A program made the translations under genes and the position numbers. From Alviniconcha marisindica (Eukaryota; Mollusca; Gastropoda; Provannidae): a stretch of DNA of 64,000 nt. Where the stretch lies: positions 180,001 through 244,000 of the forward strand of contig JABMCL010001519.1 in the NCBI GenBank assembly GCA_018857735.1. Direction: 5' to 3'. Within the stretch, counting starts at the first letter, position 1, and every line of letters begins with the position of its first letter. Shown piece after piece: positions 12,725 through 24,948 of the stretch. The notes beneath the pieces are model-generated. The model was not told where the DNA came from, made no database searches, and worked only from the letters and a program-made list of their open reading frames with translations.

Positions 12725-13330
12725 CGTTAAGAATACAGAATACAGAATCTTTATTGTCTTTACGGGTGCATAAAAGATAGCAGTAAAATAACACACAGTA
12801 TAATACACGAACATAATAAGTACACAGATGTTGTAAAACACAGAGTTGTTGATCGCTTTAATATAGCGCTGTTCTCCGCTCTCGAGCAGACTCACTGCTC
12901 TCGCGTGTGATTCTACGTAAGTGACTAGCTTTTGTATAGCGCGTTTTTGAATATCCCTAACAGAACTGGTGTACTTACAGCGCTGGCATGGCTGGTGCCA
13001 CATGAAACTGTTGCCGTCTCGGCGCGTTCAGTGTACACCATACAACCACGTACCATGTCACTTCACGCAAAGCCACATACGTAAGGTGCATGCGTGTTTA
13101 GCTGTAACCTGCCACCTGCACTTTTGGCAGAATGACCGGGATCTTTTACGTGAGGCCCCTAGACTCACGGGGATGGAACGGATACCGAAACAAGAGTCAG
13201 CACAGAAAGTTGACCATGGAGAAAAAACTTTCCCGCCGCTCCTGCAGGGATTCGAACCCGCGACCTTTCGATCACGGGTCCGGGGCTCTAACCACTGAGC
13301 TGTCCTCGCTCCCCAGCGGATAAAGAGTAC
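12725..13330 (-). mobile_element. tRNA-derived SINE with long body
   Basis: Read on the minus strand, the element starts with a tRNA-like head (13241-13315): an A-box-like AGCTCAGTGGTTAGAGC and a B box GGTTCGAATCCC. A ~400-bp body follows, including CATGGCTGGTGCCACATGAA and GAGCAGACTCACTGCTCTC. The body reappears truncated at 27410-27580, 39180-39250 and 40350-40390. The end near 12730 carries AGAATACAGAATCTTTATTG. Confidence 0.85.
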
Positions 13331-13514
13331 TTTATCTTTGAGTCTGGAGGGCACACACACACATCCGAAACAGTCAACCCTACCAGTTACTGACACGCGA
13401 CAACACATGCACTCACAGGTCAATCTCAAATCAAATGTCAGTGAAGAAGGTCAAGCTTCAAACATGTCAATGTTCTACCCGGAGATACATAAGATATTGG
13501 AATTTAAGCAGGAT

Positions 13515-13711
13515 GCTATAATAAGAAAATAATAACTTAGATTTATAAAGCGGCCTTTCTCACAGAATTAGGTCTGTTAACAACATTTACAACGACAAAA
13601 TACACAACCGCCACAGACGGATTGAGTCGGGCAGATTTAACCTGCCCAACATTCGCCCTGATATAACCGTACTGGTTGACTAGGCGTAACACATCAAATT
13701 ACTTACTGCCC

Positions 13712-13788
<77 letters not shown>

Positions 13789-13880
13789 CTACATACACAC
13801 ACACACACGCACGCACACATAAACACACACACACCCTACACACGGCTCCAACACACACACACACACACACACACACAAAT
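13515..13880. repeat. SINE-like fragments and compound (CA)n
   Basis: 13518-13600 resembles an interspersed element (AATAATAACTTAGATTTATAAAGCGG) related to pieces at 36.87 and 49.92 kb. 13655-13705 matches a second family (CTGATATAACCGTACTGGTTG) also at 30.33, 38.69 (inverted) and 40.18 kb. CA repeats cover 13709-13788 and parts up to 13878. Confidence 0.8.
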
Positions 13881-14239
13881 CGATCAGTATCATAGTATTG
13901 GAAAAAGGTGAGTTTTAAGCAAATTATACGTCACATGAGGAAAGGGGGGGGGGGGGGGGGGAAGCGGCTCTGCCAATGACGCCAGCATGGTACAACAACA
14001 TCCGCGGGGCAGCAAGAACACTTTAAACTGAACGCCGGTCGGTCGGTCAGTCACCCCGACACACCAGTCCCAACGGCTACCGACCCGTCCTGGCGACGCC
14101 GGTTGGTGATAAGGCTGTTTGCTTTGGTTTGGTTAAACATGTCTTTAACGCCGAGTTGTTTCCCGAACTGAGAGGTATTCAGTGGCAGGGGGGCACAGGT
14201 CCCAGGAGGTGGGGGAAGAGAGGGACTATACCTAACCGT

Positions 14240-15285
14240 CCGCCTGTAGTGGCTACCAGAATGATTCTGCATTAAGACTGGCAGAACCACGTACCTGTCA
14301 CCACCGGAATGATTCTGCATTAAGACGGGAAGAACCGCCCCGTACCTGTCACCACCAGAATGATTCTGCATTAAGACTGGCAGAACCACGTACCTGCCAC
14401 CACCAGAATGATTCTGCTTAAGACGGTCAAAACTACCTACCTGTCGCAGCCTTTGATTCTGCATTAAGACGGGCAAAACCATCTACCTGTTGCAACCAAA
14501 ATGATTCTGCCTCAAGACAGACAGAACCACCTACCTGTTGCAACCAGAATGATTCTGCATTACGACGGGAAGAACCACGTACCTGTCACCACCAGAATGA
14601 TTCTGCATTAAGACGGGCAGAAGCACCGACCTGTCACAGCCAGAATGATTCTGCATTACAACGGGAAGAACCGCCTACTTGTTGCAACCAGAATGATTCT
14701 GCGTTAAGACGGGCAGAACCACGTACTTGTTGCAACCAGAATGATGCTGCATTAAAACGGGCCACGTACTTGTTGCAACCAGAATGATGCTGCATTAAAA
14801 CGGGCCACGTACTTGTTGCAACCAGAATGATTCTGCATTAAGACGGGCAGAACCACGTACCCGTCACCACCAGAATGATTCTGCGTTAAGACGGGCAGAA
14901 CCACGTACCCGTCACCACCAGAATGATTCTGCGTTAAGACGGGCAGAACCACGTACCCGTCACCACCAGAATGATTCTGCGTTAAGACGGGCAGAACCAC
15001 GTACCCGTCACCACCAGAATGATTCTGCGTTAAGACGGGCAGAACCACGTACCCGTCACCACCAGAATGATTCTGCGTTAAGACGGGCAGAACCACGTAC
15101 CCGTCACCACCAGAATGATTCTGCGTTAAGACGGGCAGAACCACGTACCCGTCACCACCAGAATGATTCTGCGTTAAGACGGGCAGAACCACGTACCCGT
15201 CACCACCAGAATGATTCTGCGTTAAGACGGGCAGAACCACGTACCCGTCACCACCAGAATGATTCTGCGTTAAGACGGGCAGCAG
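14240..15285. repeat. 48-bp minisatellite, ~20 copies
   Basis: The unit is AGAATGATTCTGCGTTAAGA followed by CGGGCAGAACCACGTACCCG TCACCACC. Copies from about 14830 to 15285 are nearly identical, while those from 14240 to 14800 differ in sequence and length. This suggests recent expansion at the distal end. Because 48 is divisible by three, the reverse strand has a 162-codon frame repeating 16 residues; there is no sign that it is a gene. Confidence 0.93.
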
Positions 15286-15399
15286 TGAAAGCCACTTATT
15301 TCAACGTTTCATTCATGGACCTACATATATTTATATGTAGGTGATAAGGTTAACTGGTTTGGTTTGGTTAAGCATACACGTATAATTATGTAGGTCCGT

Positions 15400-15580
15400 G
15401 GTTTCATTCATTGTGAGTGGTGAAGTCACAAAGACTGTGTCCATAAACCACCACTTGAATTTTGAAGAGAAAGGAGATCCGAAACGGAATCGAACCGACG
15501 GAGGTCTTTCCGCGGCTTCAGTACCAGCCTAACCTTACAAACCCTTTACCACTAGGCCAAACCGGCTCGCGAGATAAGGC
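15400..15580 (-). mobile_element. tRNA-derived SINE, second family
   Basis: Reverse strand from about 15575: GAGCCGGTTTGGCCTAGTGG (A-box-like), then GGTTCGATTCCG (B box), then a body ending in GGACACAGTCTTTGTGACTTC. A plus-strand relative lies at 50050-50190. The flanking GGTTTGGTTTGGTTAA motif also occurs near 14.13 and 17.34 kb. Confidence 0.8.
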
Positions 15581-15959
15581 TACGCAGACACGGCATAATA
15601 AGCGTTCAATAATGACTGGGCATTACTGAGACACGAGGTATACATGTCACTCAGTTTTGTATACAGCTGGCTGGATTTTTGTCAGCCGATTTAGGTGAAG
15701 GTACTAACTGGGACTGACGCACGATCGGACATTGACTGGGGACTGAGTAGGTCCAGCAGAGGTCGGAGATCCCCGGCGGCATTGGGTCCAGCAGATGTGG
15801 GGGGGAGATGCTGGGTGATAAATGTTGTCAGTGTAGGCTGCAGTTGCTCACCTTGCTTTTAACAGGATAAACATCTCCTCTCACTGACAGACCTACCGCA
15901 CGTGCTTAGTTTAAGGGCCCGCTGCGTCAGTCCCTTGACGTGATTCAGGCCGGATCGAG

Positions 15960-16235
15960 CGTTTGGTTTCTCAGTATTTATTACGTTTTGAGGCCCACAT
16001 TTTCACTAACATTTGCTTTCTAGTTATTACTTTTTTGTTTCTAATCCTTATGTTCTGATATTTGGCTCCTGATCACTATGTTCTGATATTTATATTTGGC
16101 TTCTGATCATTATCTTTTGAGGCCCGCCTTCCCACTGATATTTGGCTCTTAATCATTGTCTTTTGAGGCCCACCTTTCCACTGACATTTGGTTTCTATTT
16201 ATCATGTTTTGAAGCCAACCTTTTCACTGTGTAAA
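15960..16235. repeat. degenerate ~60-bp tandem repeat
   Basis: Four to five copies contain TTTGAGGCCCACCTTTCCAC or related sequence followed by TGATATTTGGCTTCT and a TTATGTTCTGATA-like part. No gene in the surrounding 15.6-19.4 kb is recognised. Confidence 0.8.
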
Positions 16236-16587
16236 AAGACCGATACAAAACTCGTATTGACCCTGTGACTGGTACTGGAAAAAATGCAGCTTCTCATAAC
16301 ATGTTTTGTCCAATATGGACAGGAGAGAAAAATTATAAAATCGGGGAATATTATTAAGATAAATCAAGTTTCATACCACCGCTGACTTTTTTTTCTCTCT
16401 CCCCCTTCTCCTTCTTAATTCCCGCTAAACTGAAACGAGTTTTGCGAGCGACGATTAGCAAGACGTACTTGGCTATAGTCGAAAACTGCCACAGCTGTCA
16501 GGTTGTCTTGTAAAAGGAAATGTGTGAACCATACCATCAGTCAGTGTAACATGACTTGAAAAGAAAGAAAAAAGTGTGACTTAAATG

Positions 16588-16705
16588 AGGATGTACCTCT
16601 GGTGGAGTTTATGTACCTGTATTCACTCATATGCCAGGTAGGCGACTTAGGTCTTTGCTGTTGTGTTTGTGTGACGTCTTTCGGGAGCTGATTAACTCCC
16701 TTTGT
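16588..16705. mobile_element. half copy of a palindromic MITE
   Basis: The sequence from GAGGATGTACCTCTGGTGGA to GATTAACTCCCTTTGTG matches the right arm of the full fold-back element at 58961-59249. Confidence 0.8.
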
Positions 16706-19319
16706 GTTTATAATAAAAACGACTAATTGATATCCTACAATACTGTAACTACCGTATTGGACTTGGTCAGTGCTGTGGACTGCTTTGAGCTCTCCAGCAG
16801 CAGCTGACTGAGGCCACCTAACCAAAATCCGCTGCCGCCGGCAAAATCTCGGACTGAAAACTGTATGTCCACGTTTTCCACAGCCGGGTTCCTGCTGTGT
16901 CAGTTCTGGCCACGCGACCTCGTCCTCTTGTTTGTTTGTCTGGTTGGACCTGAGGTCTGGGCTGTGATCGCCTCCAGACCGCCCCAAAACACACCCAGGC
17001 CCGTCCATGGCGAATGGAAAGGTGTCTGGACAGAACGGACCAATCAGCGCGTGCCATGTGTCAACAGAAAAAAAGAAAAAGAAAGAGCGAGAGAAATGGC
17101 TGCACGTGGGCATCGAGGCCAGCTGTGTAAACTTTCCACGGACTTGTGTACGATCTGCTTGTAATAGCATCTATACAGCCCGGCCCATAGCTATCAATTA
17201 TTGCTGCGGGAAGAAAAGAAAGAAAAAAACAAGCCTAGCAACCTATTATTGCTGTGGAAAGAGTTTGGGATGGGGTGGTGGGGGGGATAAAGAAAATGTG
17301 AAGTGCCTACTGCATCTAATCAGTGGTTGCAAAAAAAAGATTGGTTTGGTTTGGTTAAGACTGGTTTGGTTTGGTTAAAAACCACAGACTTGCCGTTTGG
17401 CAAGGCTTGACAACGTGAACTCTCTCTCTCTCTGTAACAGGAACACACAACAATTCTAATATAGGGTTTCAGATTTTATTATGAGAATCCACACAGAGGC
17501 CCACTTATGAAATGGAACTTGTCAAAGAAACACCCCAATCATGAAAATTACTGACCAAACTGATCACTCAGTACTCGATCACAGTGGAATGAAAACAATA
17601 AACACAAAAACAAACAAAAAGCGCACCCGACCACAGTCTTAATTACCAAGCTGCAGAAGAAAACCCCAGTGTATTCCACTGAACCACACAGTCTGGACCA
17701 TCCCAATGCTGACCAGTCCCACTGTGTCCCAGAACTGGCACATGGTGGGCCCGTTACACATTGGGACTGAAAATCAAAGGGCTGACCCCAGATTAACTCT
17801 CTCTCTCACGCATGCACGCACACACATGCATGCGTGCACACACAAATGCACACACACACACACATTCACAAACACATGTGCGCGCACGCACACACATGCA
17901 CCCACACCCACACACAGACATACCCACATGCACACACACACACTCACGCAGAAACTTGTATTGCCTTTTTTCAAGAGATTCACACTATATGCAGAAAGCT
18001 CATATAGACAAGCAAAAAACTTGAGAAACTGAATATCACAATCATCAATGCATAAAATGTCACTTGTTTTCTGTCTGGACCAAACTGGGTGATGCGGACA
18101 AAAAGAGGATCTGCCTACATTCATTTAACTCTCGCTTTTGATTGTCATCAGTTCCAATGACCTTAGGTCAAGGTGACAATGTCATTGTTATCTTCAGTTT
18201 AAATTAGATCTTGTGCAAACATTGTCTCAGCAAATGTTTCGTTCTGCACTGTTTTCCTTGAATAAAGATCACGGTTACATGAAGTCTGGGGGATGTATTC
18301 AAAAATGTACCCCAGTAAAATCCCCTTATCAAGAGTGTCACAATGCCTTCGGGATTTTCTTTTCTTTCTTTCTATATATATATATTATATATATGTTGTT
18401 GTTTTTTAAATTGAACAAGCTGTTTTCAAGTAATCCTGTTGTTTCCAAGTCTGATGGCTTCAATGATCTTTCAGTCAGCAAAGGTCTCGACTCCTGACGC
18501 TCCACACAAAAGCCTCTTATGACGCAAAGTTTGAAAGGTCTTGCAAACAACCACGTCTACACACTCTGAGTGTGTTGAGATGGACAGGTTATAAGACATG
18601 ACACCATACAGACAACCTAACACAAATCATTTCACAAACCCATACTGTGTCAATAATAATAATAATAATAATAATTATCTGACACAAGCAGTGTAGCACT
18701 TCACACAAACCACCCTCAAAATACCAAGACCAAAATGTGGTCCCCTCTCATTGCTACTCACTATAAATAGTTACACGTAAAACTACATTCCTTCACAGCT
18801 ATCTATGTCCCCACAGCCAAAGGCGCTTGACACAGCTATCCAGAGAATTATCCCTCAGAGAATTGATCTCTTTTAATGCAATAGTGGTCAAGCATCTGTA
18901 GCACACACACACCTTCTTGCAAACCAGCCTGCTGAATCAATCTGACACCATTCATGTTGGATTTACGAGACCCGACTGTGACGCTTGTATACGGAATTGG
19001 GTTGATTCTATTATTCAGTCGCCAACATTCAAGGGAGACGATATCAAAAACCAACATACTAACACAGATTGTCTCCCTTAGGCCAACAAATGAAAATTCT
19101 TTTTTGGCGTTCTTCTGACCACATGGTATAAACTTTGTGCAAAACTGATCAATTCTAACACTAAAATTATATCAGCCCGTAAGTTAAAGAGATGAAGCAA
19201 AATACCCTTGGTAAAAATATTCAGGACTTTTCAATGGCGATTAATATTGTGGTTTACTTTTTTTAGTTTGCATGCAATATTCATAGATGATGCACAAGAC
19301 TGCTGTGCACATGCCTTGC

Positions 19320-19387
<68 letters not shown>

Positions 19388-19480
19388 GAGACAGAGGGAG
19401 GGAGAGAGAGACAGAGAGAGACAGAAAGACAGACAGAGACAGAGAAAATGACTGAGTGCACAGCAGAGATTCTTTTTTGT
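16706..19480. other. no recognised gene; CA-rich, SINE fragments, (GT)/(GA) repeat
   Basis: 17340-17380 repeats GGTTTGGTTTGGTTAA. 17808-17950 is a CA-rich compound repeat. 18655-18675 is an AAT repeat. 19322-19445 is a GT then GA/CAGA repeat. Small open frames show no recognisable domain. Confidence 0.6.
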
Positions 19481-19491
19481 GTTTTTTTAAT

Positions 19492-19497
19492 TTTATT
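19492..19497 (-). terminator. candidate poly(A) signal of YIPF6
   Basis: AATAAA on the minus strand, about 150 nt beyond the YIPF6 stop codon. It lies in a T-rich context on the plus strand. Confidence 0.5.
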
Positions 19498-19646
19498 TTT
19501 TCGTTCTCTTATTTTCACTCCAGTTCTGGCCTTGATCTAATCAATTTCCAGTGTAAGTGCCAGCACCTTGCATTTCAGATGAGCAGACACAAATATGTAT
19601 TGATTATTATTGAACATACACATTGGAATGGACCCCAAAATGAGGC

Positions 19647-20252
19647 CTATGAGTGTGTGTGAGAGATGATCAGCCAGCTGATGATGAAGTAGAAGAGGCA
19701 GAGCGGATACATGGCCAGAATCTTTCGCCCCCTTGGCTGACTGTCTGCAAGAAATGCTGTTGATGCTGCAAAACCAAAGTAAAATCCATCAATGTACACT
19801 TCATCTCATTTTCTCAGTTATGAAACATGTTTTACAGTCATTAACTTACAAAACTGTAATCAGATAAACTGGAAAATGTACATTACGTTCTTTTTTAAAG
19901 CAAAATAAAAAATATGGCAGTAAATATTACTATTATGCACCACTTACTATGGCTTTATATTTTTCAAACTGTAATCAGCGTTTGAAACACAAATACAAAA
20001 ACTTTTACACTGTATTACCAATTTAAATAAAACAAAAGCAGAACATGTTCACTGAAAAATTGTTGACCTTTCTTCAGTTTCAAGTCCATTTTTCTCACTG
20101 GGCATTCAGTAACTGACACGATCTATTAAATACATGTCAGTATCTACATTTAGCCCCTTCATAAATATGCACAGGCATAATGTGGAACAAATTTGTATGA
20201 AACTGCTTATGTCAAAACTGTTCACATTTCAGATTCATACTACCCATGTTTA

Positions 20253-20287
<35 letters not shown>

Positions 20288-20745
20288 CACACACACACAC
20301 ACACACACACAGTCTGTCTCTCACATATACACACATAAACACAAGTGGAGACTGAAATTACACCAACTCCAATAAATAAACAAATAAAATGTATGTGCAA
20401 AAAGATGAAACATTTTCACTAACCGAATGTGGACCAGGCAAATGCCATGGTGACAAAGATGAACCTGACAACAAACAGTGCAACATTTTGTGTTGCCACA
20501 GCGAGGATGATGCGGCAGATGATGAGAGCCATAGCCAGTGGACACACACAGTAACCCAGCACACACACACTCTGGAAAAAAGAGCTGCAAAGACAAGGGG
20601 AAAATTCTAAATCACATGCTGCATACCAAAAACAAACAAAAAACAACAACAAAATCTTTCAAGTTTAACTGCAAATGAGGAAGATATTATAGCTAGTTCC
20701 CCCCCCCCCCCCCCCCCCCAGTCACAGACTGTCTCTTATTATCTG

Positions 20746-20779
<34 letters not shown>

Positions 20780-23660
20780 ATGCTTGTGAAATATTGGGTA
20801 AAAAGGCTCTCTGGCCTCTACCGTCCTAGTTAACTAAGGGGTAAATAATTAACTGGTTAGGAAAAAACCCTCTGATACACTGGCATCATCATTCACAGGG
20901 AGCACGGCCTCCATCAGTCCCACTCCTCTTGCGCCAGTAAAACTGGATTTGATTAAAGTTGCATTGTAACTAAATATGCTTAAGCACTGGTCTTATGAGT
21001 CCTGCTCAGTAGCTGGCAGTGCCAGTGCCAGATGGTTAGCATCAGCATGTTCTGACCCAGTGAACTTGTCACCAATGCTGGAGGGTGAGAGTTTCATCCT
21101 CCTATTGGTCCTAGTCCTAAGAAGCAGTCAATCGGTGTAATGATTTGTATGTGAGTTTTGAACCACAGCCAGCTGCAGAAAAAAGTGAATGAAACAGTGA
21201 GGGTTGGAATCGGACTCACATGTTTCCTCCCAGCAGTTTGCAGTTGAGAGTAACGACAGCAGCACCAACCCAGTAAATCACAAAGACCTCAGCAAATTGG
21301 GGGCCTCCATCATTTTGATTTATCTCATTTAGCTCTTCTGTTGACCCTTGCAGCATCCTAGAAGGGGGAGAAGGAAAAAAAAGTGCAAAAAGATGAAAGC
21401 AATGAGTATTGAAAAGAAATTATGATGAATGGCAAATCCACGCAGACCATGTTTTGCAAGCTACTGGTTGTGAACAAATCCATTTTGAAAATGCAGTTTG
21501 CAATTATGTAAGCAAACAAACCCACTGTTAGTGCTACCCAAAATGGGCATGCACACATGCACACACACACATGCACACAAACACACACACATGTATACAC
21601 ACACACACTCTCTAAAATCTATCATAGAAGTAAATTATCAGAGTTTAAAAGAGTTTCATTTACAAAAACAAAACAAACAAAATAACAATCAATGGCAATG
21701 ATGTCTACTTTGGACCTAGGAAAATTAGCAAAAAAATGAAACAACACTCACATGGCCATGAAAGTGCAGAGAATGAGTGGTCCCCATAAGTCCCCTGTTA
21801 TCAACAGAAACACATGCAAATCAGCTGACAGATCATGGGACGAATGATTTCTAATGCCTAGCCAACCACAAGACATCTGAGGAAAAAACAATGTGGTCTT
21901 CAAAAATAATTTAACACAGGTTTGAACAGATATTTGTTTTTCTAACCCAGACTAACAGCAACCATAGTCAACATAAGCTGAAAACTGATAAAACCTATGT
22001 ATGCATCAATACATATGTACTTGACATATGTACAAGCATAGAACAGTAAGCTACCACTTCTGCAGTCTCACTCTGTTTTGGTATTATTATATAATTATAT
22101 GATATGAATCACAGTAACAGTATAGTTCAACTTCAAGTAATGCCCAGTTACACACAGCTTACTCACAATGTCACACATAATTGTCACTGATGATTGAACA
22201 AGAGCACACACTTATAATTTATGTAAAAACTAAAATCTATCACATGTATGTCACCACATTTAAACACCTAGCCTTAAGAGTTTAAATATGAATCTACTCT
22301 ACTGAAAGCACTGATTGCTGACAAAAGATGTAAATGAAAATACCTTACTTTGGCCATTCCAAACAATACAATAATTACAATAATAATAATGAACAGCAGC
22401 ACAAATTTATTTTTTAACTGATATATAAATTTAGTGCAACTTCTCATCAAAATAAAGTATTTTGCAAACTGACATTCTCGAAGCAACATCTTGCTCTGTT
22501 TTGGGTACAGCACATGGTAAAACTTGAATCCAACAGCTTTGACATCTCGCATCTGAAACAAAAAAAAGAATACACTTGCATTTTCAGATATATATTTATC
22601 TATATATTTTACTGTTGATCTTAGTTCAGTCTAATAACAGTAATAAACAACTCAACCAGTTAGTTGTAGTACTAGTAGTGTTGCTATTTAACATCATGCA
22701 AAACAATCTGAGTCAGTGAACTTGCCCAAATATCAGCAAATCCCCCCACCCCCCCCCCAAAAAAAAGAAGACATTAAATGCTGTATTGAACAGAATAGAA
22801 AATTGTTTGAACAAATTAGTTTAATTAAAGGATCTAGCCTTCTCAAATGAGGTTTTGACCAACAGGTACGTGTTTTCAGAAAGCTGGTTCCTTTAAAATG
22901 TATTAACATTATAACAATGGCATGTAAAACAAAGACAAGAAGGTCCTTTAAAATGCTTCCATCATTGGTAGCGATCAACACATGGCTGGACCTTCAAAAA
23001 CAGGCTAACTGTTCTTGGCAAACTGATGAGGCGTTGATGCAGCAAAACTCACAATTGTTTCTCTCACTGGTTCATCCAGGGTAGACAGCTCATCATCTGT
23101 CCTGGCAGCCCCTGGCACAGTGATCTCCCCTTCAAGGGGGGCTAACACCTAAAAACACAGGTCATAAACCATTCTTATAATTTTAACTTTACTGTACATA
23201 TAACGTAAATTTTGCATGCATACACAAATATCATGTACACCTACAGATCATTTGTCAAATGTAGGAACCTCATTATCAGTTCTGGTTGTTCCTGGCACTG
23301 TGATCTCTCCTCTAAGTGGACCTGACACATACTGATAAAAACCAAAATAAATCCCCTGCATGTAAATTACACATGTAATTTTGTACTCCAGGGACAGCTG
23401 ACAATGAAGGGAGCATGGAAATAAGGTTCAGGAAGAAGGTGCTTACTAATACTAGCTTAGGAAACCTTCACTTCTGAGCCCACATTTGAGGCCTCTCCCA
23501 TGTACAAGCACTGTAGAAGTTAATTAATGTCCAAGTCTCTTAGTCTTATAAAAAATAAAAAAAATAAAAATGTGCCTTTCTTTTTTCTTTTTTACAATTT
23601 TAGGCTGACCCTGGAGCTCCAACTTCCATATTATTGGTTATCCAATTTATTTATTTGTGT

Positions 23661-23702
<42 letters not shown>

Positions 23703-24422
23703 GCAAATGGTCTAATGGCTGGTGGCATGGAAACACACAGATAATGCATCATAATGATGATGGTGATTACTTCCGAGAAGTTCTAATGGGAGACAAAGAA
23801 GAGATAGGGGGTGAGTGGGGGAAGGCTCAGAGGTTAGTATTCTGCATTGGTGATGCAGTGAAAGTGGGTTCGTCTCTTGGTCAAGACAGAGTAAATGACA
23901 TTTTGTTGTTGTTTTGTTTGATCTTGATCTCGATCTTGATGTTATATGTTGCTGAACCTAATTTTAGGTATTGATGCGATGGCAGGGGAGTGCACACATG
24001 CAAATCAGATAGTGCTTTGGGTGACGATCTGCTGCTTGAAGACCTCAAGAGTTGGGGCCTTCACTTGGTAGTCACTGAGGTGGTTCCAGTCAGTTTGTTT
24101 TGGTGTATGACTTGTGCAGACTTGTAAGGTGCCTGTCTTGCCTCTGTCACTTGTGTGCACAACAAACACTAAGAACAGATCAATGCGCATGGCTAATGGA
24201 CCCATGTCTATCTTTTGGTTTAAACAATTTTTATTTAATGAAAGCATTGTTTACCTTTTGAAAGCTCAACGGCCATTGGCATGGAAACACACTGATAATG
24301 ATTTTACGCATTTGTAATATCATAATCAAAATGCTGACTGTGGCTACTTCTAACGGAAGAAAAATCAAAAGTGAGTGAATGGAAAATTTAATAAACTTTA
24401 TTTTACGAGGCTAGTGCGGAGT

Positions 24423-24510
<88 letters not shown>

Positions 24511-24631
24511 AGCTTCGTCTAGACGATACAGATGCAATTCCATGTGAAACAGGCTTGAAAGGGGTTGAATAAAGGAGTAAAATAATGCTTCTGTTGCAAA
24601 CCTCTTCAGAATGAAACTCCACGTCAGCCAT
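19647..24631 (-). CDS. YIPF6: YIPF6 (Yip1 domain family member 6), complete, seven exons
   Basis: Golgi five-helix membrane protein of the YIPF family, involved in trans-Golgi organisation and vesicle traffic. Exons on the minus strand: 24602-24631 (ATG), 23053-23148, 22474-22552, 21752-21794, 21220-21357, 20424-20584, 19647-19765 (stop TAG). All have GT-AG borders and the phases join to 222 codons (221 residues; the human protein is 236). Recognisable family segments in order: EGEITVPG, MRDVKAVGFKFYHVLYPK, LREWDLWGPLILC, NDGGPQFAEVFVIYWVGAA, KLLGGNISFFQSVCVLGYC, FAWSTFASTAFLADSQP and the final YPLCLFYFIISWLIIS helix. The N terminus is short. The start codon lies 317 bp from the divergent CCDC134 start. 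Exon 1 is assigned from its ATG and donor only and is the least certain exon. Confidence 0.95.
20255..20312. repeat. (CA)n in YIPF6 intron 6
   Basis: CA microsatellite with one interruption, about 110 bp from the exon 6 donor. A (C)21 run (20699-20719) and a GT repeat (20748-20774) lie in intron 5. Confidence 0.9.
20980..21200. other. possible degenerate SINE in YIPF6 intron 5
   Basis: The stretch has CTCAGTAGCTGGCAGTG and GTTGGAATCGGACTCAC pieces reminiscent of tRNA A and B boxes in opposite orders, with no clear ends. It abuts exon 5. Confidence 0.3.
23255..23327 (-). pseudogene. decayed duplicate of YIPF6 exon 2
   Basis: Located in intron 1, just upstream of exon 2 in the transcript. The reverse strand encodes VSGPLRGEITVPGTTRTD, matching the exon 2 product VLAPLEGEITVPGAARTD. 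It then reaches a TGA stop, and the upstream acceptor is not in the right place (TATCAG lies two bases off the exon-2 frame). It could act as a poison exon if spliced in; more likely it is a dead copy. Confidence 0.85.
23640..23910 (+). mobile_element. (GT)n and degenerate tRNA-derived SINE
   Basis: A GT repeat at 23658-23698 precedes a tRNA-like stretch (about 23818-23885): GGCTCAGAGGTTAGTATTCT and GTGGGTTCGTCTCTTGG resemble degenerate A and B boxes. It lies in YIPF6 intron 1. Confidence 0.6.
24428..24508. repeat. (GA)40 microsatellite in YIPF6 intron 1
   Basis: Uninterrupted GA repeat of about 80 bp, 94 bp inside the transcript from the exon 1 donor. GA tracts near promoters can bind GAGA-type factors; that role here is only a possibility. 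Confidence 0.95.
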
Positions 24632-24948
24632 GATTGATTTTGTAATCGGAAGTAAGATTTTGCTTTGTTGAAAACCATTTAAGAATAAACAATTTTAAAT
24701 TAAGAGAAAGAAGCAAGAAATCAGACGTAACAAGCTTTCAACGATATATTATTACAGTTGATATGTTTATGTAAAAACCGTGTTTTATTATTTGGAAACG
24801 ACCAAACCTATTGTTATCCTCAAAACGCAAAATCCACAGCTTGTTTACAACACGTGTTACACTCAAACCGCGTCAAGACAACAGCAGGAGCCGCAGTCTG
24901 CTAATCCAGCGAATAATTCCGATCGTGAAGTTAACCCTGCCATAAAGC
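24632..24948. promoter_or_regulatory. probable bidirectional promoter of YIPF6 and CCDC134
   Basis: These 317 bp separate the two divergent start codons. The interval contains a palindromic E-box AACACGTGTT (24849-24858) and no obvious TATA box on either side. It is free of the microsatellites that fill the surroundings. Both genes serve the early secretory pathway, which fits shared control. Transcription starts cannot be read from the sequence. Confidence 0.6.

Noticed and set aside
13241..13315. tRNA gene on the minus strand
   Set aside because: A and B boxes are present, but the acceptor stem does not pair convincingly and a SINE body follows, so it is a SINE head.
14752..15240. 162-codon reverse frame in the 48-bp repeat, or a CRISPR-like array
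   Set aside because: There are no unique spacers between repeats, the units abut, and the organism is an animal; it is a minisatellite.
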